A DNA stretch of 64,000 nucleotides from Trueperella pecoris (lineage in GTDB: Bacteria; Actinomycetota; Actinomycetes; Actinomycetales; Actinomycetaceae). Under the pieces are notes generated by a model, which saw only the letters and a list, made by a program, of their open reading frames with translations, was not told the origin of the DNA and ran no database searches. Numbering within the stretch: the stretch's first letter is position 1; the number at the start of each line of letters is the position of its first letter. Positions 7,497-16,719 of the stretch are shown here, piece after piece. A program made the translations under genes and the position numbers. The DNA lies in contig NZ_CP053291.1 of assembly GCF_014926385.1 (NCBI RefSeq), positions 2,218,685 through 2,282,684 of the forward strand. Direction: 5' to 3'.

Positions 7497-8156
7497 ATGT
7501 CAGAGACGGTTTTCCTTTCCAAGTATCCGGTACACCTTGCACTTAAGAGGCCTCACCTGCATAAAGGCTCGAATGGCTGGCAGTTGAACGATCCCGTCTT
7601 TAGGCATCGAGCCGTCATGGGTCTCTTTGGCGAGTTTTCTGAGAAGAATCCCCGTGCGGAACACGACATCTTGTTCCGGCTCGACCTCGTGCCGGGCCAG
7701 GCTCCCTTCTTCCTCGTGCAGTCGAAAACTCGTCCCGCGGGGGAGGGTGAGCTCGCGGGACTTGTCGTCAAGGAAGTTGCCGTTCCCGAAATTCCGGCGG
7801 GCGAATCTGTTCGCTTCCGCATTGCGGTCAATGCCGTGCGGCGCAAGGGTACAGGCGGGATCTCGCCCGTCTCAATGGACGTAGGTGAGCAAGGAGAGAA
7901 TTCAATCTCTGGGTGGCTCTCCCAGAAGTTGGCAAGCGGCCTTACTGAGGTCTCCGTCGTGAACCACACGAGAGAGCTCCTCGGGGCTGACCGCAGGGGT
8001 AAGGCGCCGAACTCAAGTCACGTGGTTCAGGTGGACACGATTGACGGCGTCGCCAAAGTCGCCTCTTCTGAGGGGTTGCAAAAGCTTATTCTCCATGGTG
8101 TTGGGCGTGCGAAGTCATACGGATGCGGGTTGCTCTCGGTTCGAGCTTTGGGGTGA
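7497..8156 (+). CDS. cas6e: Cas6e (CasE), crRNA-processing endonuclease
   Basis: RAMP ribonuclease of 219 residues. It cuts the repeat at the 3' base of its hairpin to give crRNAs with an 8-nt 5' handle. The N-terminus FLSKYPVHL is followed by QLNDPVFRHRAVMGLFGEF, containing the conserved His region. The C-terminal glycine-rich loop GVGRAKSYGCGLLSV is the RAMP signature. An AAGGGG ribosome site precedes the ATG. Unusually for type I-E it is split from the other Cascade genes and heads the rightward operon with cas3, cas1 and cas2. It should also process the degenerate repeats upstream, because their hairpins are intact. Confidence 0.93.
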   Translation: MSETVFLSKYPVHLALKRPHLHKGSNGWQLNDPVFRHRAVMGLFGEFSEKNPRAEHDILFRLDLVPGQAPFFLVQSKTRPAGEGELAGLVVKEVAVPEIPAGESVRFRIAVNAVRRKGTGGISPVSMDVGEQGENSISGWLSQKLASGLTEVSVVNHTRELLGADRRGKAPNSSHVVQVDTIDGVAKVASSEGLQKLILHGVGRAKSYGCGLLSVRALG

Positions 8157-8162
8157 TTGGCG

Positions 8163-10811
8163 ATGCGGTGCTACGAAAGTGTCTGGGCCAAGCTTGACGG
8201 TGAGAACGGCCTCTACCCCTTGCTTGCGCACCTCCTCGACGCGGCGGCGGTGGCAAGTGCACTTTTCGACTCGTGGCTGCGCCCGGGGCTCCAAGTTCTG
8301 CTCCGGGATGCTTTAACTCCTGGCGAGGAGCTCGAAGATGCCCGGGCGCTCGTCGCCCTGATGGTCGGTTCTCACGACGTCGGAAAGGCTTCGCCGATCT
8401 TCCAATACCAGCCGCACAAGGGTGGGCGGAACATCGAGCTCGCCCGCGAACAGGTCGCCCTCGCGGAAGGGCTAACGTTCGGAGATCCGCAGAAGATCAC
8501 CAAGAAGGCCAATGAGCCCGACTACCGCCGCCACGAACGTGTGGGGGCAGCCTTCCTCCAGGGCGGGACGTTCGACCCGAACCTTTCCGCCTCCCGATAC
8601 TGGCGCATCTTGCCTTCGTTGGGGCATCACGGCCGCTTCGTAATGCCTGGCTCCGATATCGCTAGACAGGGTGAAAGACGCCGATACCGCGAATACACAA
8701 CAGGTGCTCCCTGGAGTGATATTCGCCAGGATTTGCTTGACTCCTTGTGTGAGGGGACTGGCCGGACCTTCCCCGACGAGGACTCTCGGGTGGGCACCAC
8801 AGCGACGATCCTGCTATCCGGACTCACTGTGCTCGCCGATCGAATTGCCTCCCAGGGTGAATTTGTCGCGGCCGGCCTCGCGGCGATGGGGTGCGGTGAT
8901 CTGGAGTTAAGTGATCCTCGAGCATGGATCGAACGGCGGCGTCGTGAAGCTGTTTCTTACGTCGAGAGGACGGTAGGAATCTATCGCGGCTGGGAATCGA
9001 AAGAAGCCGCCCGGCAGGCCATCCTCGGCGAGTACGAGCCTCGGTCGATCCAAAAGATTGCGCAAGATTCGGGTTATGGCCTGCTGAATGTCATGACACC
9101 GACAGGCGGAGGGAAAACCGAAGCCGCAATGCTACGCCACGCTGCGGTCAACGAACGTCTCATTTTCCTCTTGCCGACACAGGCAACATCGAACGCACTG
9201 ATGCGGCGAATTCAGAAATACTACGCGGGTACGTCGAACGTGGCTGCACTCGCGCACGGTCTTGCGTCTGTGGAAGACTTTTACGCCAAGCCCGTCACGG
9301 TTGCGAGTGATTCGGCTGATCGTCTTCGCTATTCGGACAATGGCGGGCTTTATCCGACGGACTTTGTTAGAAGCCGAAGCAGTCGTCTGCTAGCGCCGGT
9401 ATGCGTCGGGACCGTGGATCAGGCGTTGATGGGCGCACTGCCCCGAAAATGGACTCATCTGCGGCTACTTGCGCTCGCGAACGCGCACGTCGTCATCGAT
9501 GAGGTGCATACCCTTGACCAATATCAAACCGAACTTTTGCGCCCGATCGTGTCCTGGTTGCGGGCCACGAAGGCTCGTGTCACATTCCTGACGGCGACGA
9601 TGCCCTCATGGCAACGAGAGACGTTGCTTGCGCATTACAGGGCGGAGCCGGCTTTGGAGGGCGCAGATTTTCCGGCGATCGAGCACGTGGATCTGGAAGG
9701 AGAGGTGACGCGGGTTCGGCCGGAATCGGCAGGGTCGGTGCTGGACCTGACATTGTCCGAAGAATTCGCGGGGCAGATTAACGACGCCCATGTGACGTGG
9801 GCCCAGGACATGCACCGCCGATTCCCGAAAGCCAGAATTGGGATCATCTGTAACCGGGTCGATAACGCTCGCACGGTGGCCGGCGAATTGGCGAAGGTTG
9901 GGCAGACGATTCTTCTTCATTCGCGAATGACTGCCGAACATAGGCGGCGAAATGCGCAGCTTCTGGAGGAGCTCCTCGGGCCGACGGGTGTGGGGGAGGC
10001 CGTGTTCGTCGTCGGGACACAGGCGATCGAGGCCTCGCTCGATATCGACCTTGACCTCCTCAGGACGGAACTGGCGCCGGCTCCTTCGCTGATCCAGCGT
10101 GCGGGGCGCGCGTGGCGACGTGTGGACGTTCGACGTAGCGAAAGGCTTCCGGGAGTTGAGAGGCTGCCACTTCACATTGTGAAGATTCAAGGTGACGAGA
10201 ACGATCGATCTTATGCGGGAAATGTACTGCCGTACATGGCAGGCGAGCTCGCCAGGGTGTGGCGATGGCTAGGTGCACACAAATCTCTGCAGGTACCACA
10301 TGACTGCCAGGAGTTCATCGATGCCTCAGCTTTCAGCTTTGCTGACATCGACCCCGAAAGCGACGCCTCGCTGTCAGAAGCCGCCAAGGCATTCTTGCAC
10401 AAGAACGCTGGGAAAATGGCGCGCGTGGATCTCGATGAAATCCTCAATCACGAACCGACACTAGCGATGTTCCTCGGAATAACTGGCGCGAAAGACGCCG
10501 ATGACGGGCTCGCAAACGGAACACGGCTGACCGAGGGAAGTGAGCGACGAATGTTGATCTGCGTTGGTGATCCCGAGAAGGTTCCAGGAGCCTGGGCGGG
10601 CACCGTCGAATCGCTTATTGAGATTCGCGGAAGCGATGCTGAGAGCGTGAGGCGGGCCCTGCTTGGGTCAATGCCAGTCGCAGAAGGCAAATTGAAAGAC
10701 ATGGAAGAAGACCTCTACCCCTTGGCCGAGGCCAAATCGGTGTTGGCCGGATATTGGGCTTTGACCAACGCAGAAAAATATTACGACTCAGCAGGATTTA
10801 CGGGTAGGTGA
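8163..10811 (+). CDS. cas3: Cas3, HD nuclease-helicase
   Basis: Protein of 882 residues. It is recruited by target-bound Cascade to nick and unwind DNA. The N-terminal HD domain shows SHDVGK (H71, D72). The SF2 helicase has Walker A PTGGGKT near residue 317, the DEVH box at D446 (VVIDEVHTLD), TFLTATMPS as motif III and LIQRAGRAWRR as motif VI. A C-terminal accessory domain follows. The ATG at 8163 is preferred to a TTG at 8157. It starts seven bases after cas6e and ends one base before a possible cas1 GTG, so the genes are one operon. Confidence 0.95.
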   Translation: MRCYESVWAKLDGENGLYPLLAHLLDAAAVASALFDSWLRPGLQVLLRDALTPGEELEDARALVALMVGSHDVGKASPIFQYQPHKGGRNIELAREQVALAEGLTFGDPQKITKKANEPDYRRHERVGAAFLQGGTFDPNLSASRYWRILPSLGHHGRFVMPGSDIARQGERRRYREYTTGAPWSDIRQDLLDSLCEGTGRTFPDEDSRVGTTATILLSGLTVLADRIASQGEFVAAGLAAMGCGDLELSDPRAWIERRRREAVSYVERTVGIYRGWESKEAARQAILGEYEPRSIQKIAQDSGYGLLNVMTPTGGGKTEAAMLRHAAVNERLIFLLPTQATSNALMRRIQKYYAGTSNVAALAHGLASVEDFYAKPVTVASDSADRLRYSDNGGLYPTDFVRSRSSRLLAPVCVGTVDQALMGALPRKWTHLRLLALANAHVVIDEVHTLDQYQTELLRPIVSWLRATKARVTFLTATMPSWQRETLLAHYRAEPALEGADFPAIEHVDLEGEVTRVRPESAGSVLDLTLSEEFAGQINDAHVTWAQDMHRRFPKARIGIICNRVDNARTVAGELAKVGQTILLHSRMTAEHRRRNAQLLEELLGPTGVGEAVFVVGTQAIEASLDIDLDLLRTELAPAPSLIQRAGRAWRRVDVRRSERLPGVERLPLHIVKIQGDENDRSYAGNVLPYMAGELARVWRWLGAHKSLQVPHDCQEFIDASAFSFADIDPESDASLSEAAKAFLHKNAGKMARVDLDEILNHEPTLAMFLGITGAKDADDGLANGTRLTEGSERRMLICVGDPEKVPGAWAGTVESLIEIRGSDAESVRRALLGSMPVAEGKLKDMEEDLYPLAEAKSVLAGYWALTNAEKYYDSAGFTGR

Positions 10812-10815
10812 CGTG

Positions 10816-11745
10816 ATGGCGTATTCCGAAGAAGCACTGGCGTTTTCCACCATTCCAGTCAATCATCAGATCCGGCTGGAAGACCGGATCTCGTACCTCT
10901 ACCTGGAATATACGACGATTCGACAGGACAAGACTGGCGTCGTCGCGTATAGCCGCGAGGATGACGAGGATATCCGCCAAACGATTCAGATCCCAGCGGC
11001 TGAAATCGCAGTCATTGTTCTTGGGCCAGGGACCAGCATCTCGCATGCGGCTATGGTTTCGTGCGCTCGGGCGGGAGCAACCGTCGTGTTTGGCGGCGGG
11101 GGAGGAATGTCGGCGTACACGGTTGCGACGCCGCTGACGACGTCGTCGAAATGGGCTATCGCCCAAGCGCGGTTGGTTTCGAATGAGGCGCGCCAGCGGG
11201 ACGCCGCGAAGCTTCTTTATCAGAAGCAGTTTGGTCTCGATGAAGTTGATGGTATGTCTATCGCCGTGATGAGGGGAATCGAGGGCAGGACGATGCGAAA
11301 CCTGTATCGCGACCTCGCCAAGCGATACAAGGTTGCGAATTTCCATCGCGATACGACAGCCGATGACAACGTCAACGCCGGGTTAAACCTGGCCAACTCG
11401 CTACTCTACGGCTGTGCGGCGGCGGCGTGTGCGGCAATTGGGGTGAGCCCGGCCCTCGGGGTTATTCATCGCGGAAACCAACGCTCGCTCTTGTTCGATC
11501 TTGCGGATACCTACAAACCTTCGCTCTCGATCCCGATTGTGTTTAAGCATGCACATGATCCTGAAGCGATGGCCTCGATACGCCGAGAAATAAGGGCCGC
11601 CTTTGTGTCGCAGGGTGTGCTTGAGGGGATGCTCAGTACATTGATGGAGATTCTCTCGCCGCATCTTCCTGATCGTGACGACGACCGGCTCATTGGGGGT
11701 CGCAACCACGAAGTCGCGGGTCATACGCAATATGGGGTGAAGTAA
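10816..11745 (+). CDS. cas1: Cas1e, spacer-integration nuclease
   Basis: Protein of 309 residues. With Cas2 it forms the complex that integrates new spacers at the leader end of the array. The metal-binding residues are in RGIEGRTMRNLY (Glu), GVIHRGNQRSLLFDLAD (His and Asp). The type I-E Cas1 start RISYLYLEYTTIRQD and GTSISHAAM are also present. A GTG at 10813 is possible; the ATG at 10816 is used here. The stop overlaps the cas2 start (TAATG). Confidence 0.95.
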   Translation: MAYSEEALAFSTIPVNHQIRLEDRISYLYLEYTTIRQDKTGVVAYSREDDEDIRQTIQIPAAEIAVIVLGPGTSISHAAMVSCARAGATVVFGGGGGMSAYTVATPLTTSSKWAIAQARLVSNEARQRDAAKLLYQKQFGLDEVDGMSIAVMRGIEGRTMRNLYRDLAKRYKVANFHRDTTADDNVNAGLNLANSLLYGCAAAACAAIGVSPALGVIHRGNQRSLLFDLADTYKPSLSIPIVFKHAHDPEAMASIRREIRAAFVSQGVLEGMLSTLMEILSPHLPDRDDDRLIGGRNHEVAGHTQYGVK

Positions 11746-12107
11746 TGTTCGTTGCCATTGTGACGACGGCGATTCCTGAACACCTCAACGGCTACATTGG
11801 TCGATTCCTGTCGGAAGTTGATGCGGGGGTATTCGTTGGGAAGGTTTCGCCCGTTGTGCGCGACAACCTCGTTGGCCGCTGCCACCAGGCTGTTGACGAC
11901 GGCAAGATCGTTGTTATCAGTAGTAGTGCGGAGACGGAGCAAGGCTTTGTCGTAGAGACCCTTGGGAGGACATCACGTAAGATTATTGACATGGACGGAC
12001 TCCTTCTGAGTGCGATGGTGTCGCGGGGCTGCGCTATCGCAGAAGCACAACCCCGTGAGACTGAAACTCTGGACCAGGTTTTCGTGAAAAACGCGGGCCA
12101 GGGCTAG
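11745..12107 (+). CDS. cas2: Cas2e, adaptation scaffold
   Basis: Protein of 120 residues of the CT1978-type Cas2 family used by type I-E. It begins FVAIVTTAIPEHLNGYIGRFL and contains GVFVGKVSPVVRDNLV, VVISSSAETEQGF and RTSRKIIDMDGLLL, all family segments. It bridges two Cas1 dimers. The tail of about 25 residues (PRETETLDQVFVKNAGQG) exceeds the domain core. Only 21 bp separate its stop from the first CRISPR repeat, so any leader must be very short or extend into this gene. Confidence 0.94.
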   Translation: MFVAIVTTAIPEHLNGYIGRFLSEVDAGVFVGKVSPVVRDNLVGRCHQAVDDGKIVVISSSAETEQGFVVETLGRTSRKIIDMDGLLLSAMVSRGCAIAEAQPRETETLDQVFVKNAGQG

Positions 12108-12128
12108 TAAAGCCGCAGGTGAGATAGT

Positions 12129-15100
12129 CTCTTCCCCGCGCGAGCGGGGGTAATTCCGAGATGCCGAAGGCGCTGCAATTCACCGGCGCCTCTTCCCCGC
12201 GCGAGCGGGGGTAATTCCCGGAGGCTCTCACCCCCGGCCGCGAAGACGATCTCTTCCCCGCGCGAGCGGGGGTAATTCCATCAAGCGTCTCAAGACCGTC
12301 GAAATCACCCCCTCTTCCCCGCGCGAGCGGGGGTAATTCGTGGTCAGCACGGAAAAGAATGCGAAGGCGACGCTCTTCCCCGCGCGAGCGGGGGTAATTC
12401 CCGCCAAATAGTCGACACAAACATCGAATTCGTCTCTTCCCCGCGCGAGCGGGGGTAATTCCTTTGCTGTCAGTGAGGCGGGGAGCCAAGTTGGCTCTTC
12501 CCCGCGCGAGCGGGGGTAATTCCGCCACGAGCGCCGAGTTACGAAAGACCAATGAGCTCTTCCCCGCGCGAGCGGGGGTAATTCCCAGGTTTAGAAGGTG
12601 GAGATCGTTCCAGAATTCTCTTCCCCGCGCGAGCGGGGGTAATTCCTAGGTCCAATCTGGTGGTGTGCGCCACACTTTCTCTTCCCCGCGCGAGCGGGGG
12701 TAATTCCATAGCCACAGTGTAACGAGAATGTGGCACACCCTCTTCCCCGCGCGAGCGGGGGTAATTCCACGGAAAGGATAACCTTTATGGATACTGTTTT
12801 CTCTTCCCCGCGCGAGCGGGGGTAATTCCCACTTCGGGTTCGAGAAATACCCGACGTCAACCTCTTCCCCGCGCGAGCGGGGGTAATTCCGCTTAACGGT
12901 TTCACGCACCGGGCAGCCTTGCCTCTTCCCCGCGCGAGCGGGGATAATTCCGTTTCACCTACTTCCGGTATCTTGGTGTCAGTCTCTTCCCCGCGCGAGC
13001 GGGGGTAATTCCCCCGAGTTTCGTATCCTCATGGCCGCTTGGAGCTCTTCCCCGCGCGAGCGGGGGTAATTCCTTGCGCAGGGTGGCGAGGGTGATGCCG
13101 AGGCGCTCTTCCCCGCGCGAGCGGGGGTAATTCCACGGCTGAGGATAAGCCTGAGGAGTGGGCGGACTCTTCCCCGCGCGAGCGGGGGTAATTCCGGCCA
13201 CGTTTCCACGAATTTCACGCCGAAGGTCTCTTCCCCGCGCGAGCGGGGGTAATTCCCTGTGGGGCGCTGACCTGCGGGGCGCTGACCTCTCTTCCCCGCG
13301 CGAGCGGGGGTAATTCTGCCTTGTGTGGCGATTTCGCGTTGCTTGGCTTCTCTTCCCCGCGCGAGCGGGGGTAATTCCCGCCCAAATCTGGGCATGTATT
13401 CGTTTGGCGCCTCTTCCCCGCGCGAGCGGGGGTAATTCCGATTTCATACCTCAGGCGGACTCGCTCGACGCCTCTTCCCCGCGCGAGCGGGGGTAATTCC
13501 CAGTCCGCAACAGTCATAGCAGTTTGGCCCGACTCTTCCCCGCGCGAGCGGGGGTAATTCCCGTGACCGTCGTCGGCCCAGAGGTAACCACTGCTCTTCC
13601 CCGCGCGAGCGGGGGTAATTCCTGGCAAGAGATTCGTTCCCTCGCGCTGTTGATCTCTTCCCCGCGCGAGCGGGGGTAATTCCAGTGAGCTGGTCAATCC
13701 GAGTGGTGAGGTCGTCTCTTCCCCGCGCGAGCGGGGGTAATTCCGCCGGCATCGACACCGAATCCCCCGAGTGGGACTCTTCCCCGCGCGAGCGGGGGTA
13801 ATTCCACGGGGCCGTAGTCGTCGGATTCGATCCCATTCTCTTCCCCGCGCGAGCGGGGGTAATTCCAATCGGCACGATCACCGATATCAAGGAGAGCCCT
13901 CTTCCCCGCGCGAGCGGGGGTAATTCCTTCTACGATGAAAAGCTGATCTATCCCTTCGACTCTTCCCCGCGCGAGCGGGGGTAATTCCCCATGCGGGCCG
14001 GATGGTCTTATCGTCGGACGCTCTTCCCCGCGCGAGCGGGGGTAATTCCAAGTGGTCAACGATTGACACGTATGGGCCGAACTCTTCCCCGCGCGAGCGG
14101 GGGTAATTCCGACATAGTCATACTTGGCACCCGGCCTAAACGCTCTTCCCCGCGCGAGCGGGGGTAATTCCGGCCCGAGGTTTCCATCTACGCCGAGACT
14201 GATCTCTTCCCCGCGCGAGCGGGGGTAATTCCGACACCCTCGCCCACATCGCTGACCGGGCGGGCTCTTCCCCGCGCGAGCGGGGGTAATTCCGGGACTA
14301 CCGTGTTAGAAAAACCCCCCAACCCGCTCTTCCCCGCGCGAGCGGGGGTAATTCCCAGAGCCGAACCAGTAAAACTTGGCCATAGGCACTCTTCCCCGCG
14401 CGAGCGGGGGTAATTCCAGCTGAAAGAGGAGGCCCTGCAAGCAGATGAGCTCTTCCCCGCGCGAGCGGGGGTAATTCCGTCGCTTGCTCGTGAGCTGCAG
14501 GCGGCGGCGGCTCTTCCCCGCGCGAGCGGGGGTAATTCCAGCATCGCAGCTATTACGGCGCAAGATCTAGACTCTTCCCCGCGCGAGCGGGGGTAATTCC
14601 CCTATGAATACTGTTTTTTCTCCTCAGCTGCGCTCTTCCCCGCGCGAGCGGGGGTAATTCCAGCATCGCAGCTATTACGGCGCAAGATCTAGACTCTTCC
14701 CCGCGCGAGCGGGGGTAATTCCACTGGGTGCGCTTTACCCTAGGTTAGTCACATCTCTTCCCCGCGCGAGCGGGGGTAATTCCCATGCGGGAAGTAAACA
14801 GACTCCTGAGCGAGACTCTTCCCCGCGCGAGCGGGGGTAATTCCCATCAGCGAATATCTGGGCATGGGGCGGCAGTCTCTTCCCCGCGCGAGCGGGGGTA
14901 ATTCCGCCTTGGAGTGCGGCGAGTTCGGCTGGGTGGCCTCTTCCCCGCGCGAGCGGGGGTAATTCCTGTCGCATCCACTATTGCCACAGCAGTAGCGCCT
15001 CTTCCCCGCGCGAGCGGGGGTAATTCCGTCACCTTTGAAGCGGCTGGGGAGGGGCACGGCTCTTCCCCGCGCGAGCGGGGGTAATTCCGCGTTCAGAAGA

Positions 15101-15332
15101 TGGAGAAACGCGGCCGTGACTCTTCCCCGCGCGAGCGGGGGTAATTCCATGGCTGACCCGTCTGTTTTCCGCATGGAGCCGCTCTTCCCCCGCGCGAGCG
15201 GGGGTAATTCCGCCGGGGTCTTCAAAGACGATGACGCAAATTGCTCTTCCCCGCGCGAGCGGGGGTAATTCCCAATCCGGCCTCGGAATCGCGGCGCAAA
15301 TGGTCTCTTCCCCGCGCGAGCGGGGCATTCCC
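12129..15332 (+). CRISPR. Type I-E CRISPR array, 53 repeats and 52 spacers
   Basis: Repeats of 29 bp recur mostly every 61 bp (a few spacings are 60 or 62). The unit has an upstream CTCTT, the stem CCCCGC, loop GCGA, stem GCGGGG and the handle GTAATTCC. Its form corresponds to the E. coli type I-E repeat, so it is transcribed rightward from the cas2 side. Repeat 14 (12923) has one substitution, repeat 51 (15182) has one extra C, and repeat 53 (15305-15332) is degenerate in its last eight bases, marking the trailer end. Spacers 40 and 42 (14540-14571, 14662-14693) are identical. The final repeat base is G at 12340 and T at 13317 instead of C. No long leader is visible between 12108 and 12128. 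Confidence 0.98.
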
Positions 15333-15443
15333 GGGTGGCTACACGAATGGTTACACCAACGACGGCGCAATGCCACACGTTGCGCACTCGTCGAGCGCAA
15401 ATCGCAAGCGACATTTCAGCTTGGAACCGCTGGTACATCAGGG
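15333..15443. other. Non-coding stretch after the array
   Basis: No gene or clear site was found here. It separates the degenerate last repeat from the tRNA-Arg remnant. Confidence 0.5.
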
Positions 15444-15540
15444 AAAACGGTTCAGTGGGATTCAAGATCAACCACTGAGCCGATAAGCGCGCCCAAAGGG
15501 GGTCGAACTCCCAACCTTCTGATCCGTAGCCAGACGATAG
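15444..15540 (-). pseudogene. Degenerate copy of tRNA-Arg 3' half and its terminator (possible att site)
   Basis: About 97 bases align with 18814-18908, the 3' part of the intact tRNA-Arg gene and its terminator, in the same orientation with roughly ten differences. The T-arm and anticodon stem are partly damaged and the 5' half is missing, so it cannot be a working tRNA. A copy of a tRNA 3' end a few kilobases from the intact gene is the usual trace of site-specific integration. No integrase is nearby. Confidence 0.75.
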
Positions 15541-15623
15541 GGGAGACCTTCAACCCTCCTGGCCCTCATCTTCCCGTTGCTCGCCTCCCGGCACACACCT
15601 TCCCGGCTCGCGCCCATCCGGCG

Positions 15624-15629
15624 TAGGCT
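15624..15629 (+). promoter_or_regulatory. -10 box, leaderless 2-hydroxyacid dehydrogenase gene
   Basis: TAGGCT ends seven bases before the ATG at 15637, and no ribosome site is present. Confidence 0.55.
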
Positions 15630-15636
15630 TTATCCC

Positions 15637-16542
15637 ATGAGCAACGTCACCGTATCCATTCATCCGTTCTGGAACTTCGACATCGACATCCCCGGCGCTA
15701 CCGTGGTGCGCTGGGACTTCGAGTCCGACCCGCCGGTCGAGCATGCCGACATCGTGGTGACTAGCCACTGGGCCACTCCCAACGGTGTGGAAATGGCGCA
15801 GAAGGTTGGTGCTTCCCTGCTTCAGATTGGCTCCATCGGGTTTGACATGATCGACCCCGATCTGCCCGCGGGCCTCCAGGTTGCCAACGCCAAGACCGTT
15901 CACGAGGCCGCCACAGCCGAGACCGTGCTCCTCGATCTCCTCATCGCCCTCCGGGACGTTCCGCGCATGGTCGCCAACACCGCGGCCCGCACCTGGGAGC
16001 CCTTCTACGCGCCCGGCCTTGCCGACAAGAGGATCATCCTTGTGGGTGTTGGCGGCGTCGGCTCCGAGATTGCCCGGCGCCTGGCCGCATTCAACGCCGA
16101 GGTCACGTACGTGGCCAGCCGCGAGCGCGATGAGGACTTCGGCCACGTCTTCTCCCTCGACACCGTGCCCGCCAAGGTGTGGGCGCGGGCCGACGCCGTC
16201 GTCGTCGTTATCCCCGCAACCCCGGACACGAAGGGGCTGATTGACGCCGACTTCCTCGCCAAACTCAAGGACGGCGCGGTGCTGGTCAACGCCGGCCGCG
16301 GAGTGCTAGCGGTCAACGAGGCGCTGGTGGCTGAATCTGGCCGCCTGCGTATCGTGCTCGACGTCGCCGACCCTGAACCTCTCCCGTCCGACTCGCCACT
16401 GTGGGACGCCGCATTCTTCATCTCCCACCACAACGGCGGCAACACGGACGCCATGCATCCGCGCATGAAGGCCCTGGTAGAACGCCAGATCAAAGCGGCG
16501 CTCGCGGGGGAGGATTACGTCAACGTGGTGTTGCCCCAGTAG
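15637..16542 (+). CDS. D-isomer-specific 2-hydroxyacid dehydrogenase family protein
   Basis: NAD(P)-dependent oxidoreductase of 301 residues. The Rossmann motif is VGVGGVGSEIARRLAAF (about residue 135 onward). Family segments are VVVVIPATPDTKGLIDADFL, LKDGAVLVNAGRGVLAVNEAL and LDVADPEPLPSDSPLWD. The catalytic His should be in FFISHHNGGNTDAM. The substrate-binding half has NVANAKTVHEAATAETVLLDLLIAL in the usual place. The substrate cannot be predicted; it is shorter than SerA and lacks an ACT domain. The ATG at 15637 is favoured by a TAGGCT box seven bases upstream (leaderless). Confidence 0.88.
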   Translation: MSNVTVSIHPFWNFDIDIPGATVVRWDFESDPPVEHADIVVTSHWATPNGVEMAQKVGASLLQIGSIGFDMIDPDLPAGLQVANAKTVHEAATAETVLLDLLIALRDVPRMVANTAARTWEPFYAPGLADKRIILVGVGGVGSEIARRLAAFNAEVTYVASRERDEDFGHVFSLDTVPAKVWARADAVVVVIPATPDTKGLIDADFLAKLKDGAVLVNAGRGVLAVNEALVAESGRLRIVLDVADPEPLPSDSPLWDAAFFISHHNGGNTDAMHPRMKALVERQIKAALAGEDYVNVVLPQ

Positions 16543-16719
16543 CAGACTCCGTGAACTAGCAGAGAATTCTCCGGGCGTCCGCCCCTTGACCACGCGCGAC
16601 GTCACGTCGTCGAAGTGCCACACTAAGCGCTAACTGAATGTCGAGGGCGTCGGAAAGGGCCGCATGGTCCGTCATCCATGGCGTGCCCGGGCCTGCCCGG
16701 CGAAAAGAAGGAGACCCCC

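Noticed and set aside
12034..15471. Many overlapping open frames through the CRISPR array, with repeated ELPPLARGR, ITPARAGK and NYPRSRGEE peptides
   Set aside because: These are translations of the 29-bp repeat in different frames, not genes.
15577..15636. Longer start for the 2-hydroxyacid dehydrogenase
   Set aside because: The added 20 residues are Arg/Pro-rich and untypical, and a -10 box lies seven bases before the ATG at 15637.
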